A stretch of DNA of 64,000 nucleotides from Streptomyces sp. MUM 178J (lineage in GTDB: Bacteria > Actinomycetota > Actinomycetes > Streptomycetales > Streptomycetaceae), in assembly GCF_022414575.1 (NCBI RefSeq), contig NZ_JADWYQ010000003.1:186001-250000 (forward strand), in the 5' to 3' direction. Made by a program: the position numbers and the translations under genes. This document shows, piece after piece, positions 15,717 to 24,550 of this stretch. Each line of letters begins with the position of its first letter. The stretch's first letter is position 1. Below the pieces are notes generated by a model. That model ran no database searches, had not been told where the DNA came from, and worked only from the letters and a program-made list of their open reading frames with translations.

Positions 15717-17126
15717 GTGTTCTTCGTCGACACGATCGAGGTGCCGGGGCTCGGCAACCGCAGCTATCTGGCGGGCGGCGAGCGGACGGCCGTGGCGGTC
15801 GACCCGCCGCGCGACATCGATCAGGTGATCGCGGCGGCTGCTCGGCGTGGGGCGCGGATATCCCACGTCGTCGAGACGCATGTGCACAACGACTACGTCA
15901 CCGGCGGGCTGGAGCTCGCCCGGGTCACGGGCGCCGCCTACCTCGTGCCCGCCGGGGCCCGCGTCTCCTTCGCCCGCGTACCGGTGCACGACGGCGACCG
16001 CACGGAGATCGACGCCGATGCAGGCCTGGCCCTGCGCGCCCTGGCGACGCCCGGCCACACCCCGCACCACACGTCGTATGTGCTGGAGGAGAACGGCACG
16101 GCGGTCGCGGTGTTCACCGGCGGTTCACTGCTGATCGGCACCGTCGGCCGCCCGGACCTCGTCGAGCCGCGGCTGACCGAGCGTCTCGCCCGTGCGCAGC
16201 ACGCTTCCGCGCACCGGCTGGCCGCCGAGCTGCCCGAGGAGACGGCGGTGCTCCCCACGCACGGCTTCGGCAGCTTCTGCTCGTCCTCCCAGGCCGAGGG
16301 AAGTGACACGACCATCGGCAAGGAGAAGGCCTCCAACGAGGCCCTCACCCGTGACGTGGACGCCTTCGTGGCCGATCTGCTCGCCGGTCTGGACGACATC
16401 CCCGCGTACTACACGCACATCGGCCCGGCCAACGCCGCCGGCCCCGCCCCCGTCGACCTGACGCCCCCGGCTGTGGCCGACTCCGAGGAGATCGCCGCCC
16501 GGCTGGCAGCGGGGGAGTGGGTGGTAGATCTGCGCAACCGCGTCGCCTTCGCGGAAGGGCACCTCTCCGGTTCGTTCAACTTCGAGGCCGAGGGGCAGCT
16601 CGCCACCTATCTGGCCTGGCTGATCCCGTGGGGCAAACCGGTCACGCTGCTCGCCGAGTCCCCCGAGCAGCTCGCCGCCGCCCAGCGCGAGCTGGTCCGG
16701 GTGGGCATCGACCGCCCGGCCGCCGCGGCTGTCGGCGTCCCGGCCGACTGGGTGCGGGAGGGCGAGACGCCGGCCTCCTTCCCACGGGGGACCTTCGCGG
16801 ACCTCGCCCGTCGGCGCACGGCGGGGGGCGTCGTCGTCCTCGACATCCGCCGTGCCTCGGAGCGAGCCGGCGGCCATGTCGACGGCTCGGTGCACATCCC
16901 GATCCACGCCCTGCACCGCCGCCTCGACGAGGTCCCCGCCGGTGAGGTGTGGGTGCACTGCGCGAGCGGCATGCGCGCCGCCGTCGCCGCCTCCCTGCTG
17001 GACGCCGCGGGCCGCGACGTCGTCGCCGTGGACGACTCCTTCGACGCGGCGGAGAAGGCGGGACTCACCGTCCCTTCCGTACGCGTGCGCACCGAGACGG
17101 GAACAGGAGCCCGAGAAGCGAAATGA
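15717..17126 (+). CDS. Persulfide dioxygenase-rhodanese fusion (CstB-like)
   Basis: A 469-residue three-domain protein; GTG 15717 follows AAGGGAG by 6 bases. Residues 1-240 form a metallo-beta-lactamase fold of the ETHE1/persulfide dioxygenase type: THVHNDYVTGG (His55, His57, Asp59), a His of GHTPHHTSYV, and the GRPDLVE segment. Residues about 255-350 form a rhodanese-like domain with no catalytic Cys, and 360-460 an active rhodanese with Cys415 in VHCASGMRAAVA. This MBL-pseudorhodanese-rhodanese order is that of staphylococcal CstB, which oxidises low-molecular-weight persulfides to thiosulfate. It heads an operon with a rhodanese and an exporter, preceded by two CstR-type operators. Confidence 0.9.
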   Translation: MFFVDTIEVPGLGNRSYLAGGERTAVAVDPPRDIDQVIAAAARRGARISHVVETHVHNDYVTGGLELARVTGAAYLVPAGARVSFARVPVHDGDRTEIDADAGLALRALATPGHTPHHTSYVLEENGTAVAVFTGGSLLIGTVGRPDLVEPRLTERLARAQHASAHRLAAELPEETAVLPTHGFGSFCSSSQAEGSDTTIGKEKASNEALTRDVDAFVADLLAGLDDIPAYYTHIGPANAAGPAPVDLTPPAVADSEEIAARLAAGEWVVDLRNRVAFAEGHLSGSFNFEAEGQLATYLAWLIPWGKPVTLLAESPEQLAAAQRELVRVGIDRPAAAAVGVPADWVREGETPASFPRGTFADLARRRTAGGVVVLDIRRASERAGGHVDGSVHIPIHALHRRLDEVPAGEVWVHCASGMRAAVAASLLDAAGRDVVAVDDSFDAAEKAGLTVPSVRVRTETGTGAREAK

Positions 17127-17524
17127 GCGTTTTCCGACGAGGACGGGGCAGCCCCGGCCGTGTGACCGTGCAGGAGGCGGCCGGGCGCACCGGCCATGGT
17201 CATGGCGGCGCGAGCGGCGGTGTGCGAGGTGCCGCCGCCGTGCTGCTCGACGTCCGCGAACCGTATGAATGGCAGGCTGGACACGCCCCCCACGCCGTAC
17301 ACCTGCCGCTGTCCGCGCTGGTCGCCGGGGCAGGGCTGCCCGGTCACGCCCAGTCACGGCCGCTGGTCGTGATCTGCCGTTCGGGCAACCGCTCCCGGCA
17401 GGCGGCCGCGCTGCTCACCTCCAGAGGCGCTGAGGCCGTGGATGTGATCGGCGGGATGAAGGACTGGGCCGGAGCGGGACTGCCGGTGGTGGACTCCCAC
17501 GGCCGGAACGGCTCCGTCGCGTGA
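17123..17524 (+). CDS. Single-domain rhodanese sulfurtransferase
   Basis: A 133-residue rhodanese starting in an ATGA overlap with the dioxygenase. The first 35 residues are Arg/Gly-rich and lack family features; the domain from about 38 has LLDVREPYEWQAGHAP and the active loop VVICRSGNRSR with Cys85. It would carry sulfane sulfur between persulfide donors and thiol acceptors. Its stop overlaps the exporter's GTG (GTGA), so three genes are coupled. A start closer to the domain is possible. Confidence 0.9.
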   Translation: MSVFRRGRGSPGRVTVQEAAGRTGHGHGGASGGVRGAAAVLLDVREPYEWQAGHAPHAVHLPLSALVAGAGLPGHAQSRPLVVICRSGNRSRQAAALLTSRGAEAVDVIGGMKDWAGAGLPVVDSHGRNGSVA

Positions 17525-18438
17525 ACGCGGTGATACTCGCCCTGGCCGCCGGGGCCGTGATCGGCCTGGCGCTCGGGGCGCTCGGGGGCGGCGGCAGCGT
17601 CCTGGCCGTCCCCGCCCTGATCTACCTGCTCGGCTTCACACCGGTCGCGGCCACCACCGCGAGCCTGGTCATCGTCGCGGTCACCTCGGCTGCCGCGCTG
17701 TCCGCGCACGCCCGCGACGGCCATGTGCGCTGGCGTACGGGGCTGCTGTTCGCGGCGGCCGGGGTCGGTCTGGCGATGCTGGGCGGCGCGCTCGCCGGGA
17801 GACTGCCGGAGGCGGCCCTGACGGCGGCCTTCGGCGTGGTGGCGGCAGCCGCCGCACTGCGCATGCTGCGACTGCGCCCCACATCGGATGCCGCAGCCCC
17901 TGATGCCACGACCCCTGATGCCACGGCCGCGGCTGCCAACGCCCCGGACGTTACGGCGGCGGAGGTCGCTGCCTCGGCCGCCACCCCCTCGGACACTGCC
18001 GTCCCGGACACCTCGGACACTGCCGTCCCGGACGCCTCGGATGTCGCCGCCCCGATACGGCCGGGCAAGGCCGCGGCCGCGGGGGCGGGGCTCGGTGCGG
18101 TCACCGGCGTCCTGGGCGTCGGCGGCGGCTTTCTGGCCGTACCGGCGCTGGCAGGCGTACTCGGCATGCGGATGCGCAGCGCCGTGGCCACCAGCCTGCT
18201 GGTCATCACGGTCAACTCCGTGGCCGCGCTGGCGACGCGCGCCGGCACGGTCGAGGAACTGGACTGGGCGGTCGTCGGGCCCTTCGCCGGCGCCGCGATC
18301 CTCGCGGCATGGGACGGAAAACGGCTGGCCGCGAAGGTTTCCGGACACACGCTGCAGCGGATCTTCGCCGTGGTGCTGCTGGTCGTGGCCGCCTTCATGC
18401 TGATCGACGCGGCGACAGGAAGCGGTCACAGCGCATGA
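17521..18438 (+). CDS. TauE/SafE-family membrane exporter
   Basis: A 305-residue membrane protein with two homologous helix bundles. Each begins with the family's Gly-rich hairpin (LGALGGGGSVLAVPAL near 20 and LGVGGGFLAVPAL near 200). Between them (about 120-180) is an Ala/Pro/Asp/Thr-rich loop with short repeats (DATTPDATAA, PDTSDTAVPD) much longer than usual. Family members export sulfite or other sulfur anions; here it would remove the sulfite/thiosulfate made by the dioxygenase. Its stop abuts the stop of the convergent repressor gene with no base between, leaving no room for an intergenic terminator. Confidence 0.9.
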   Translation: MNAVILALAAGAVIGLALGALGGGGSVLAVPALIYLLGFTPVAATTASLVIVAVTSAAALSAHARDGHVRWRTGLLFAAAGVGLAMLGGALAGRLPEAALTAAFGVVAAAAALRMLRLRPTSDAAAPDATTPDATAAAANAPDVTAAEVAASAATPSDTAVPDTSDTAVPDASDVAAPIRPGKAAAAGAGLGAVTGVLGVGGGFLAVPALAGVLGMRMRSAVATSLLVITVNSVAALATRAGTVEELDWAVVGPFAGAAILAAWDGKRLAAKVSGHTLQRIFAVVLLVVAAFMLIDAATGSGHSA

Positions 18439-18789
<351 letters not shown>

Positions 18790-18806
18790 TTAAGGATCAC
18801 ACCCCC

Positions 18807-19394
18807 ATGACCAGCTCCCCCCACCCCGTCGCCCTCGACGCCGACCAGGCCCGCACCCGGCTGCACGAACTGACGGTCATCGACGTACGCACACCCGCCG
18901 AGTACGCCTCCGGCCACCTGCCCGGCGCCCTCAACCTCCCTCTGGACCGCATCCGCCGTGCGCTGCCCGAAATCCGCCACGCGGCCGACCGCGGAGACAT
19001 CCTCGTCGTGTGCGCCTCCGGCGCCCGCTCCGAGAGCGCCTGCAAGCTCCTGGCCGAGGAGGGAATCCCCACGGCCACCCTGTCCGGCGGCACCGGCGCC
19101 TGGTCCGCCGAGGGCCACGACCTGCACCGCCCCGCCGCCTGCGACACCCGCCGAGGCTGGAGCATGGAACGCCAGGTCCGCTTCACGGCCGGAACGGCCG
19201 TGCTCCTCGGACTCCTGCTGGGTCTGCTCGCGCATCCGGCGTTCCTGCTCCTCTCCGCGGGCCTGGCAGGAGGCCTCGTCCTCTCCGCGGTCACCGACAC
19301 CTGCGGCATGGCGGCCGCTCTCGGCAAGTTGCCCCACAACCGCCCCCGCACGGCCGACCTCGACGCCACGCTCGCCGCCCTGCGCAGCCGCTGA
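18807..19394 (+). CDS. Rhodanese fused to DUF2892 membrane anchor
   Basis: A 195-residue protein. Residues 10-115 form a rhodanese domain with VIDVRTPAEYASGHLPGA and the active loop VVCASGARSES (Cys69). Residues 125-175 form the DUF2892 membrane module: ERQVRFTAGTAVLLGL, then two hydrophobic helices and VTDTCGMAAAL. This fusion places a sulfurtransferase at the membrane and is common in persulfide/hydrogen sulfide regulons. It is divergent from the repressor with operator site 3 between. Confidence 0.92.
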   Translation: MTSSPHPVALDADQARTRLHELTVIDVRTPAEYASGHLPGALNLPLDRIRRALPEIRHAADRGDILVVCASGARSESACKLLAEEGIPTATLSGGTGAWSAEGHDLHRPAACDTRRGWSMERQVRFTAGTAVLLGLLLGLLAHPAFLLLSAGLAGGLVLSAVTDTCGMAAALGKLPHNRPRTADLDATLAALRSR

Positions 19395-19453
19395 ACTCGG
19401 TCGTATGCTGAGGTTCGTCACGAACGGCGCCGGGGGCGGGGGTTGAGCGAGCT

Positions 19454-21124
19454 GTGGACGGCCTGACCGAGGCGGACCTCAAGGCGTTGGCCGGCGCCCG
19501 TTCCTTCGAGCGCGGGCTCGGATACCTCGACGCGGTGTCCGGGATCGAGGTCGGCGACGCCTTTGTCACCGCGACCGTCCACGGCACGGAGCGGTACGAG
19601 GTGGAGCTCACCCTGGACGGGCCCGGGGGCGTGGCCGGCGAGTGCGACTGCCCGTACGGGATGGAGGGCAACTTCTGCAAGCACCTGGTCGCGCTCGGTC
19701 TGACCCTGCTCGCCCAGCGGGAGAGCCTGCCGCGGCAGCGGAAGGCGGCCCGCGGCCGGGCGCAGGACCTCGACGCCTGGCTGTCCGGCCTGCCGAGGGA
19801 AGAACTCCTCACCCTCGTACAGGAGCAGATCGCCGAGGACCGGCAGCTGCGGCGTCGGCTGGAGCTGCGGGCCGCAAGCGCCCGAGGGGACCTGGCCGGG
19901 GTCCGGGCCCGCGTCCACGAGCTGCTGGACGTCTCACCGTTCGCGCAGTACGGGTACGTCGAGTACGCCGACGCCCGCGCCTATGCCGACCAGGCCGGGC
20001 AGGCGCTGTCCGCGATCCGCGGGCTCACCGGCTCGGGCCGGGCCGAAGACGCGATCACGCTGTCGCGGGAGGCGATGAGGCTGCTGGCCGAAGCGGCAGA
20101 GAGCGTCGACGACTCCGACGGATGGCTCGGACAGGTGGGCGACGGCCTCGCTGACGCCCACCTCGACGCCTGCCGTGCGGCGCGCCCCGCCCCCCAGGAG
20201 CTGGCACGCTGGCTGATCGGCCAGGCACTCGACGACGCAGCCCACCTCACCGACGTCGACCCGCTCGACTACGAGGACATCCTCGGCGAAGAGGGAATGA
20301 CCGCCCTGCGGAAGCTGGCGGTCGGGGTATGGCGGGGCAACCGCCGCGGCTGGGCCGAGAAGTACCTGATGGAGCGTCTGGCCAAGGCGGGCGGAGACGT
20401 CGACACGGTGATCGCCGTGCATGCGGCCGACCTCGCACCAAACGGCCACACCCACCTGGTCATCGCCCGCGAACTGGACGCCGCCCGGCGCTCCGACGAC
20501 GCCCTGCGCTGGGCGGAACGCGGCATCCGGGACACCCGGGAACTCTCCGCCGTCGACACCGCCCTCGTCGACTATCTCTGCGACCGCTACGCCCAGGCCG
20601 GCCGGCCTGCCGACGCCGTCGCCCTGCGCCGCGACCACTTCCGTGCCCGCCGCTCCCTGCTCGCGTACCAGCAGCTCCGCGCCGCCGCCCGGGCCGCGGA
20701 CTGCTGGCCGGCCGAGCGCGAGGGCGCACTCACCCTGCTGCGCGCCGACGCAGGGCGGCAACAGGGCCGGTACGGCGGCCCCGTCCTGGTCGACGCCCTG
20801 CTCGACGACAAGGACACCGACGCCGCCTGGCAGGCCGCTGCCGACTCCGGCGCCCACGACGCCCAGTGGCGCACCCTCGCCGACCGGACCCGGCCCACCC
20901 GCCCCGCCGACGCCCTCGCCGTCTACCTGCGCCTGGCCGAGCCGCTGACCCTGCAGACCGGCAACACCGTCTACGAGCGGCTGGTCAGCCTGCTGCTGAG
21001 CATCCGGGACTGCCACGACCGCCTGGGCACACCCGAGGAGTTCACCGCGTACGTCACCGCCCTGCGCGCCGCCCAGCGACGCAAGCGGAACCTGATGCGG
21101 CTGATGGACGACCACGGTCTGTAA
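19454..21124 (+). CDS. SWIM zinc-finger protein with DUF6880-like helical repeats
   Basis: A 556-residue protein starting at GTG 19454. The SWIM motif is at about 55-80: Cys-x-Cys in GECDCPYGMEG followed by FCKHLVALGL (CxC...CxH). The rest is long Ala/Arg/Asp-rich helical sequence with TPR-like pairs (for example LPREELLTLVQEQIAED, EGALTLLRADAG) of the type filed as DUF6880. SWIM proteins bind DNA or partner proteins; in bacteria they often neighbour SNF2 helicases, but none is present. It follows the rhodanese gene by 59 bp in the same direction, yet a functional tie to sulfur is not evident. Confidence 0.85.
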   Translation: MDGLTEADLKALAGARSFERGLGYLDAVSGIEVGDAFVTATVHGTERYEVELTLDGPGGVAGECDCPYGMEGNFCKHLVALGLTLLAQRESLPRQRKAARGRAQDLDAWLSGLPREELLTLVQEQIAEDRQLRRRLELRAASARGDLAGVRARVHELLDVSPFAQYGYVEYADARAYADQAGQALSAIRGLTGSGRAEDAITLSREAMRLLAEAAESVDDSDGWLGQVGDGLADAHLDACRAARPAPQELARWLIGQALDDAAHLTDVDPLDYEDILGEEGMTALRKLAVGVWRGNRRGWAEKYLMERLAKAGGDVDTVIAVHAADLAPNGHTHLVIARELDAARRSDDALRWAERGIRDTRELSAVDTALVDYLCDRYAQAGRPADAVALRRDHFRARRSLLAYQQLRAAARAADCWPAEREGALTLLRADAGRQQGRYGGPVLVDALLDDKDTDAAWQAAADSGAHDAQWRTLADRTRPTRPADALAVYLRLAEPLTLQTGNTVYERLVSLLLSIRDCHDRLGTPEEFTAYVTALRAAQRRKRNLMRLMDDHGL

Positions 21125-21293
21125 GCCGGCCGGCGCCCCGGCGGACCCGCGCATCCATCGCGTCTCGCACCGCCCGCGCGACTGCACACCGCCCCGCTCA
21201 TGCTGGTCAGGCGGGAGAAGACCTCGGCTCGGTGCGCGCGCTCCAGGCGCACAGCACACTCGGTGCCGTCCCAGCCTGGGCGTCGATCGCACG

Positions 21294-21569
21294 CTAGTCG
21301 ACGGACGCGTCGTCCCCGGGCTCGTTGACGGGCGGCAGTACGTCGACGACGTACGAGCCCTTCGCGGGCAACGTCCCGACCAAGCCGCGCTCACGCAGCT
21401 CTCGGACGGCACGGCGTACCGTGCCCGCGCTGACGCTGTACACGTCCGCCAATTCCCGCTCGTTCTCAAGTCGTCCGCCCGGCGGGATCTCTCCAGCGCG
21501 GATGCGGCGCTCAAGGTCGTTTGCTACCCGCTGCCATTCGTAGATCACACTCCCATCGTCTGTGCACAC
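21294..21569 (-). CDS. Short GntR-family winged-helix regulator
   Basis: A 91-residue protein that is nearly only the GntR DNA-binding domain: IYEWQRVANDLERRIRAGEIPPGG, then LADVYSVSAGTVRRAVRELRERGLV and a wing ending GSYVVD. No effector domain is present. Short GntR proteins of this kind (KorSA-like) control transfer or replication modules of actinomycete integrative elements. The GTG at 21569 lies inside one of the TGTGCAC motifs of the shared operator; an alternative GTG is at 21548. It is divergent from four tiny coupled genes. Confidence 0.85.
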   Translation of the reverse strand: MCTDDGSVIYEWQRVANDLERRIRAGEIPPGGRLENERELADVYSVSAGTVRRAVRELRERGLVGTLPAKGSYVVDVLPPVNEPGDDASVD

Positions 21570-21638
21570 TGCGCGAGCCGCACTCTGGGCAGCACGCAGT
21601 GCACACTGTGCACAGTGTGCGTAGACTAAGAGTGCACA
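21561..21638. promoter_or_regulatory. GntR operator cluster with 20-bp perfect palindrome and promoter
   Basis: A perfect 20-base palindrome spans 21601-21620 (centre TGTGCACA), flanked by TGTGCACACT at 21561 and AGTGCACA at 21631. TAGACT at 21622-21627, next to the palindrome, matches a -10 hexamer for the plus-strand operon. Binding of the GntR dimer would cover both divergent starts, giving autorepression. Confidence 0.75.
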
Positions 21639-21707
21639 GATGAAAACGCCCCCGAGGATCCGGGCGAGGGATCACTCAGGGGCCCACCGAAGACAGGAGC
21701 TTCGGCT

Positions 21708-22100
21708 ATGTGGAACCCTATCGCTGCGCTTCTCGCGTGGCTGCCGGGCGTGTTCGCGCCCGGAACCGGGCGGCGACGCCGGGCTGGCGCGCGTCCCGCG
21801 CCCACGGCATCGGCCAGGCGGACAAAACCCACCTGCTCGACCGCTGAGCCTTCCCGCCAGCGGCTGGGCGAGCGGTCCGGGCCGGCTTGGGACCAGGCCG
21901 CGCGCCCCAGGTCCCCATACGGGCTCGCGGAGATGCTCAGGGGAGAGGACACGGCCCTCATCCGCCCGTACCTGGTCGAGTACGAGAAGAAGGAGCAGCG
22001 CTCCCGCCAGCGGTGGCGGCGCCTCACCCTCGTACTGGCGGCGGACTTCGGCGTCGACCTGGACACCCGGGACGTGCACGCCGCGGGGGTGGCGTGGTGA
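21708..22100 (+). CDS. Hypothetical protein, first gene of GntR-controlled operon
   Basis: A 130-residue protein, not recognised as a named family. The N-terminus MWNPIAALLAWLPGVFAPG is hydrophobic and could be a membrane anchor; residues 20-75 are Arg/Pro/Ser-rich; 75-130 are helical and charged (IRPYLVEYEKKEQRSRQRW) followed by LVLAADFGVDLDTRDVHA. A good GGAG-type site lies before the ATG. The stop overlaps the next gene's GTG. Similar small genes beside GntR regulators occur in actinomycete integrative elements, by recollection. Confidence 0.7.
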   Translation: MWNPIAALLAWLPGVFAPGTGRRRRAGARPAPTASARRTKPTCSTAEPSRQRLGERSGPAWDQAARPRSPYGLAEMLRGEDTALIRPYLVEYEKKEQRSRQRWRRLTLVLAADFGVDLDTRDVHAAGVAW

Positions 22101-22324
22101 GCGAGCCGACCCCCCGTGCAACGACACGCAAGCCGGTCCGTCTCTGCGTGCGCTGCAGCCGCGTCACGGACGCGCCCGTGGTCGTCTCCGAGGTGCACCA
22201 GAGCTCCGGCCCCGGGTTCAACGTCTATGCGTGCCCGGAGTGTGCGCCGTGCTTCCCGCCGCTGCCGGACGCGTACGACCTCCTCAACGGCTGGCGCGGC
22301 CGGAACGAGGACGGTGCAGAGTGA
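22097..22324 (+). CDS. Small CxxC zinc-ribbon-like protein
   Basis: A 75-residue protein from GTG 22097 (GTGA overlap with the previous stop). Two Cys pairs, LCVRCSRVT near 17 and YACPECAPC near 46, are spaced as in a zinc ribbon. The end is helical (AYDLLNGWRGR). Function unknown. It ends in a GTGA overlap with the next frame, so all four genes of this operon are coupled. Confidence 0.7.
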   Translation: MSEPTPRATTRKPVRLCVRCSRVTDAPVVVSEVHQSSGPGFNVYACPECAPCFPPLPDAYDLLNGWRGRNEDGAE

Positions 22325-22395
22325 CCGCCCGGCGCACGGTGGCCGTGGACGCCTCGGCGGCGATCCCCGCAGCCGAGGGGATGGATGCCCGGTGA
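22321..22395 (+). CDS. 24-residue ORF, possible leader for translational coupling
   Basis: GTG 22321 to TGA 22393-22395 encodes VTARRTVAVDASAAIPAAEGMDAR. It is joined by GTGA overlaps on both sides, so ribosomes ending the zinc-ribbon gene could pass through it to the following gene. No family is recognisable at this length; it may exist only to preserve coupling. Confidence 0.45.
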   Translation: MTARRTVAVDASAAIPAAEGMDAR

Positions 22396-22601
22396 ACACG
22401 AACCGTCCTATCCGCCAGTCCGTCGAAGACGCGGAGAAGCCCGGCAGGTCAGCGGAGTGCGAGACCGGGTTCCATCGCTACTGCCATCCGCAGGATGTGT
22501 ACGCGCCCGGCAGTCTCGGCCCAGGCGAGCGGCCGCTGTTCTCGATCAGGTGCGCGTGCGAGTGCCACAAGGCTCCCTCGCCTCGGGACGGCGGCAAGTA
22601 G
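22392..22601 (+). CDS. Small Cys-rich hypothetical protein
   Basis: A 69-residue protein from GTG 22392. Cys and His cluster in SAECETGFHRYCHP and FSIRCACECHK, suggesting a metal site. It is the last of the four overlapping genes divergent from the GntR regulator. No named family is recognised; comparable short ECxCHK-ending proteins are scattered in streptomycete genomes near XRE/GntR genes, by recollection. Confidence 0.65.
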   Translation: MNTNRPIRQSVEDAEKPGRSAECETGFHRYCHPQDVYAPGSLGPGERPLFSIRCACECHKAPSPRDGGK

Positions 22602-22676
22602 CGGGCCCTGTGGCCAGGCCGCCCATCCCGGTACCCCTTCTCCCCGAGGGCCACCGGGGCGGGCGGTCCCCCAACG

Positions 22677-22713
22677 CCGGGGAACGAAGCCGGGGAACGA
22701 AGCCGGGGAACGA
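22677..22713. repeat. 13-bp tandem repeat between convergent genes
   Basis: CCGGGGAACGAAG occurs at 22677 and 22690, with a third partial copy to 22713, in the 149-bp gap between the small-gene operon and the convergent XRE gene. A terminator role is possible but no clear hairpin is seen. Confidence 0.7.
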
Positions 22714-22750
22714 CGAACGACGGCCGCCCCATGCCAGCCCTTCGGCGCGT

Positions 22751-23611
22751 CTAATCGACGATTTCCTGTGTGCCGATGACCGTGAGCAGGTCGAGCAGGT
22801 CGGCGCTGTCCGTGCCGACCGCAGGGGTGAACCAGAGCAGTCGTTGCCGGCCGTCCTCGCTGAACAGGTTGAGACAGTTGACCTGGATCAGACCGAGCGT
22901 GGGGTGGTTGAGGCGTTTGCGGTCGTCTCGCCGGAACGCCACGTCGTGGCGGGCCCACAGCGCGGCGAACTCGGGGGAGAGGTCGAGCAGTGCACCGATC
23001 ATCGAGCCGGCTTCGACGTCCTTCGCATCCCGCCTGGCGGCGGCCGCCCGCAGATCGGCGACGAAGGCGCGGGACTGGGCTTCGTGGTCGGCTTCCGGGT
23101 AGAGCTGCCGGGATTGGGGTTCGGTGAACCACCGGTAGACGAAGCTCGCCCGGGCGCCCCGGAAGCCGGACTGGTCTCCGAGCAGGGCCACCGCGAGCGG
23201 ATTCTGCACAAGGGTGACGTGCAGGTCGGTGATGACCTGCGCAGGTGTCGACGTCAGACGTTGGAGCAGATCGAGCATGCCGGGGTGTACATGCGAGGCG
23301 GCTCCGCCAGGCACGGGCACCGGACGACCGGCCAGATGGTAGAGGTGGTCGCGTTCGTCGGCGGTCAGGCGGAGCGCCCTGGCCAGGGCGGCGATCATCT
23401 GTTCGGACGGCTGAGACCCGGCTCCGCGCTCGAGTTCGTTGTAGTAGTCCACCGATGCCCCGGCGAGCTGGGCGACCTCGTCGCGCCGCAGCCCCGGCAC
23501 CCGGCGACGGGGCCCGACGGGGAGCCCCACCTCGGCCGGGCGGATGCGTTCCCGCCGCGAACGCAGGAAGGACCCCAGTTCGGTGTATTTCGCAGAACCC
23601 ATGTTCGCCAT
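22751..23611 (-). CDS. XRE regulator with MmyB-type ligand-binding domain
   Basis: About 286 residues from ATG 23611 (an outer GTG/ATG at 23683 would leave no promoter against the divergent gene at 23690; an inner ATG is at 23602). Residues 5-75 form the helix-turn-helix (LGSFLRSRRERI, LRRDEVAQLAGASVDYYNELERG) and 100-285 the MmyB-like domain typical of streptomycete regulators (LLQRLTSTPAQVITDLHVTLVQNPLAVALLG, FVADLRAAAAR, HDVAFRRDDRKRLNHPTLG). Such regulators typically control the divergent oxidoreductase gene and respond to small hydrophobic ligands. Confidence 0.9.
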   Translation of the reverse strand: MANMGSAKYTELGSFLRSRRERIRPAEVGLPVGPRRRVPGLRRDEVAQLAGASVDYYNELERGAGSQPSEQMIAALARALRLTADERDHLYHLAGRPVPVPGGAASHVHPGMLDLLQRLTSTPAQVITDLHVTLVQNPLAVALLGDQSGFRGARASFVYRWFTEPQSRQLYPEADHEAQSRAFVADLRAAAARRDAKDVEAGSMIGALLDLSPEFAALWARHDVAFRRDDRKRLNHPTLGLIQVNCLNLFSEDGRQRLLWFTPAVGTDSADLLDLLTVIGTQEIVD

Positions 23612-23689
23612 TCTGCGCTCGTCCGGGGGTGCGGACACAGGGGATGACATCCCCTGGTTCCGCTGGTCAGCGCTGTTCACCATGGAGGC

Positions 23690-24487
23690 ATGAACGCAAC
23701 CCCTTCCACTGAACCCGCTGAACCCGCTGAACCCGCTGAACCCGCTGAACCCGCGTCGGCCAAGAGGGTCGCCATCGTCACCGGCGGATCACGCGGCATC
23801 GGCCGGGCGGTCTCCCGGAGACTCGCCCAGGACGGCCTGGCCGTCGTGGTGAACTACGCCCATGACGCGGCCGTCGCCGAGGGAACGGTGGCGGCCATCA
23901 CGGCCGACGGCGGGCGGGCGATCGCGGTTCAGGGCGACGTGGCGGACGAGAACGCGGTCGCCGCACTGTTCGACTGGGCGGAAAAGGAGTTCGGCGGCGT
24001 GGACGCCGTCGTCAACGCCGCAGGCAGGCTCGCTCTGTCGCCCATAGCCGACCTCGACCTGACGGTGCTCGACGCCGTGCACCGCACCAATGTCCGGGGG
24101 GCCTTCGTCGTCGCCCAGCAGGCAGCGCGGCGACTGCGGGCGGGCGGCTCGTTCGTGGGGTTCTCGACGTCCGTGGTCGGCACGCAGTTCCCTGCTTACG
24201 GTGCGTATGCCGCGAGCAAGGGCGCAGTCGAGGCGATGACGCTGATCCTCGCCCGCGAGCTGCGCGGACGGGACATCACCGTGAACACCGTCGCTCCCGG
24301 ACCCACGGCCACGGATCTGTTCCTCGAAGGCAAGACGGACGAGGAGATCGACCGGCTCGCCAAGATCCCGCCATTGGAGAGGCTGGGCACTCCGGAGGAC
24401 ATCGCCGACGTGGTTGCCTTCCTCGCCAGCCCACAAGGGCACTGGGTGAACGGCCAGATCCTGCGCGTCAACGGCGGCATGGTGTGA
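23690..24487 (+). CDS. Short-chain dehydrogenase/reductase
   Basis: A 265-residue classical SDR. The cofactor motif TGGSRGIGRA follows an unusual N-terminal tail of five AEP-type triplets made by a 9-base tandem repeat (about 23708-23752). NAAG, the Ser of FSTSVVG and the YAASK catalytic pair (Tyr then Lys four residues on), and the NTVAPGPTATDL segment are all present. It resembles 3-oxoacyl-ACP reductase-like SDRs. It is divergent from the MmyB-type regulator and followed 63 bp later by a tautomerase, suggesting a small detoxification operon. Substrate unknown. Confidence 0.92.
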   Translation: MNATPSTEPAEPAEPAEPAEPASAKRVAIVTGGSRGIGRAVSRRLAQDGLAVVVNYAHDAAVAEGTVAAITADGGRAIAVQGDVADENAVAALFDWAEKEFGGVDAVVNAAGRLALSPIADLDLTVLDAVHRTNVRGAFVVAQQAARRLRAGGSFVGFSTSVVGTQFPAYGAYAASKGAVEAMTLILARELRGRDITVNTVAPGPTATDLFLEGKTDEEIDRLAKIPPLERLGTPEDIADVVAFLASPQGHWVNGQILRVNGGMV

Positions 24488-24550
24488 CGACACGGCCGAA
24501 CGGGGAGCGCCCCGCATCCACGCAGCAAGTCACTTCAAGGAGAAGCATCC

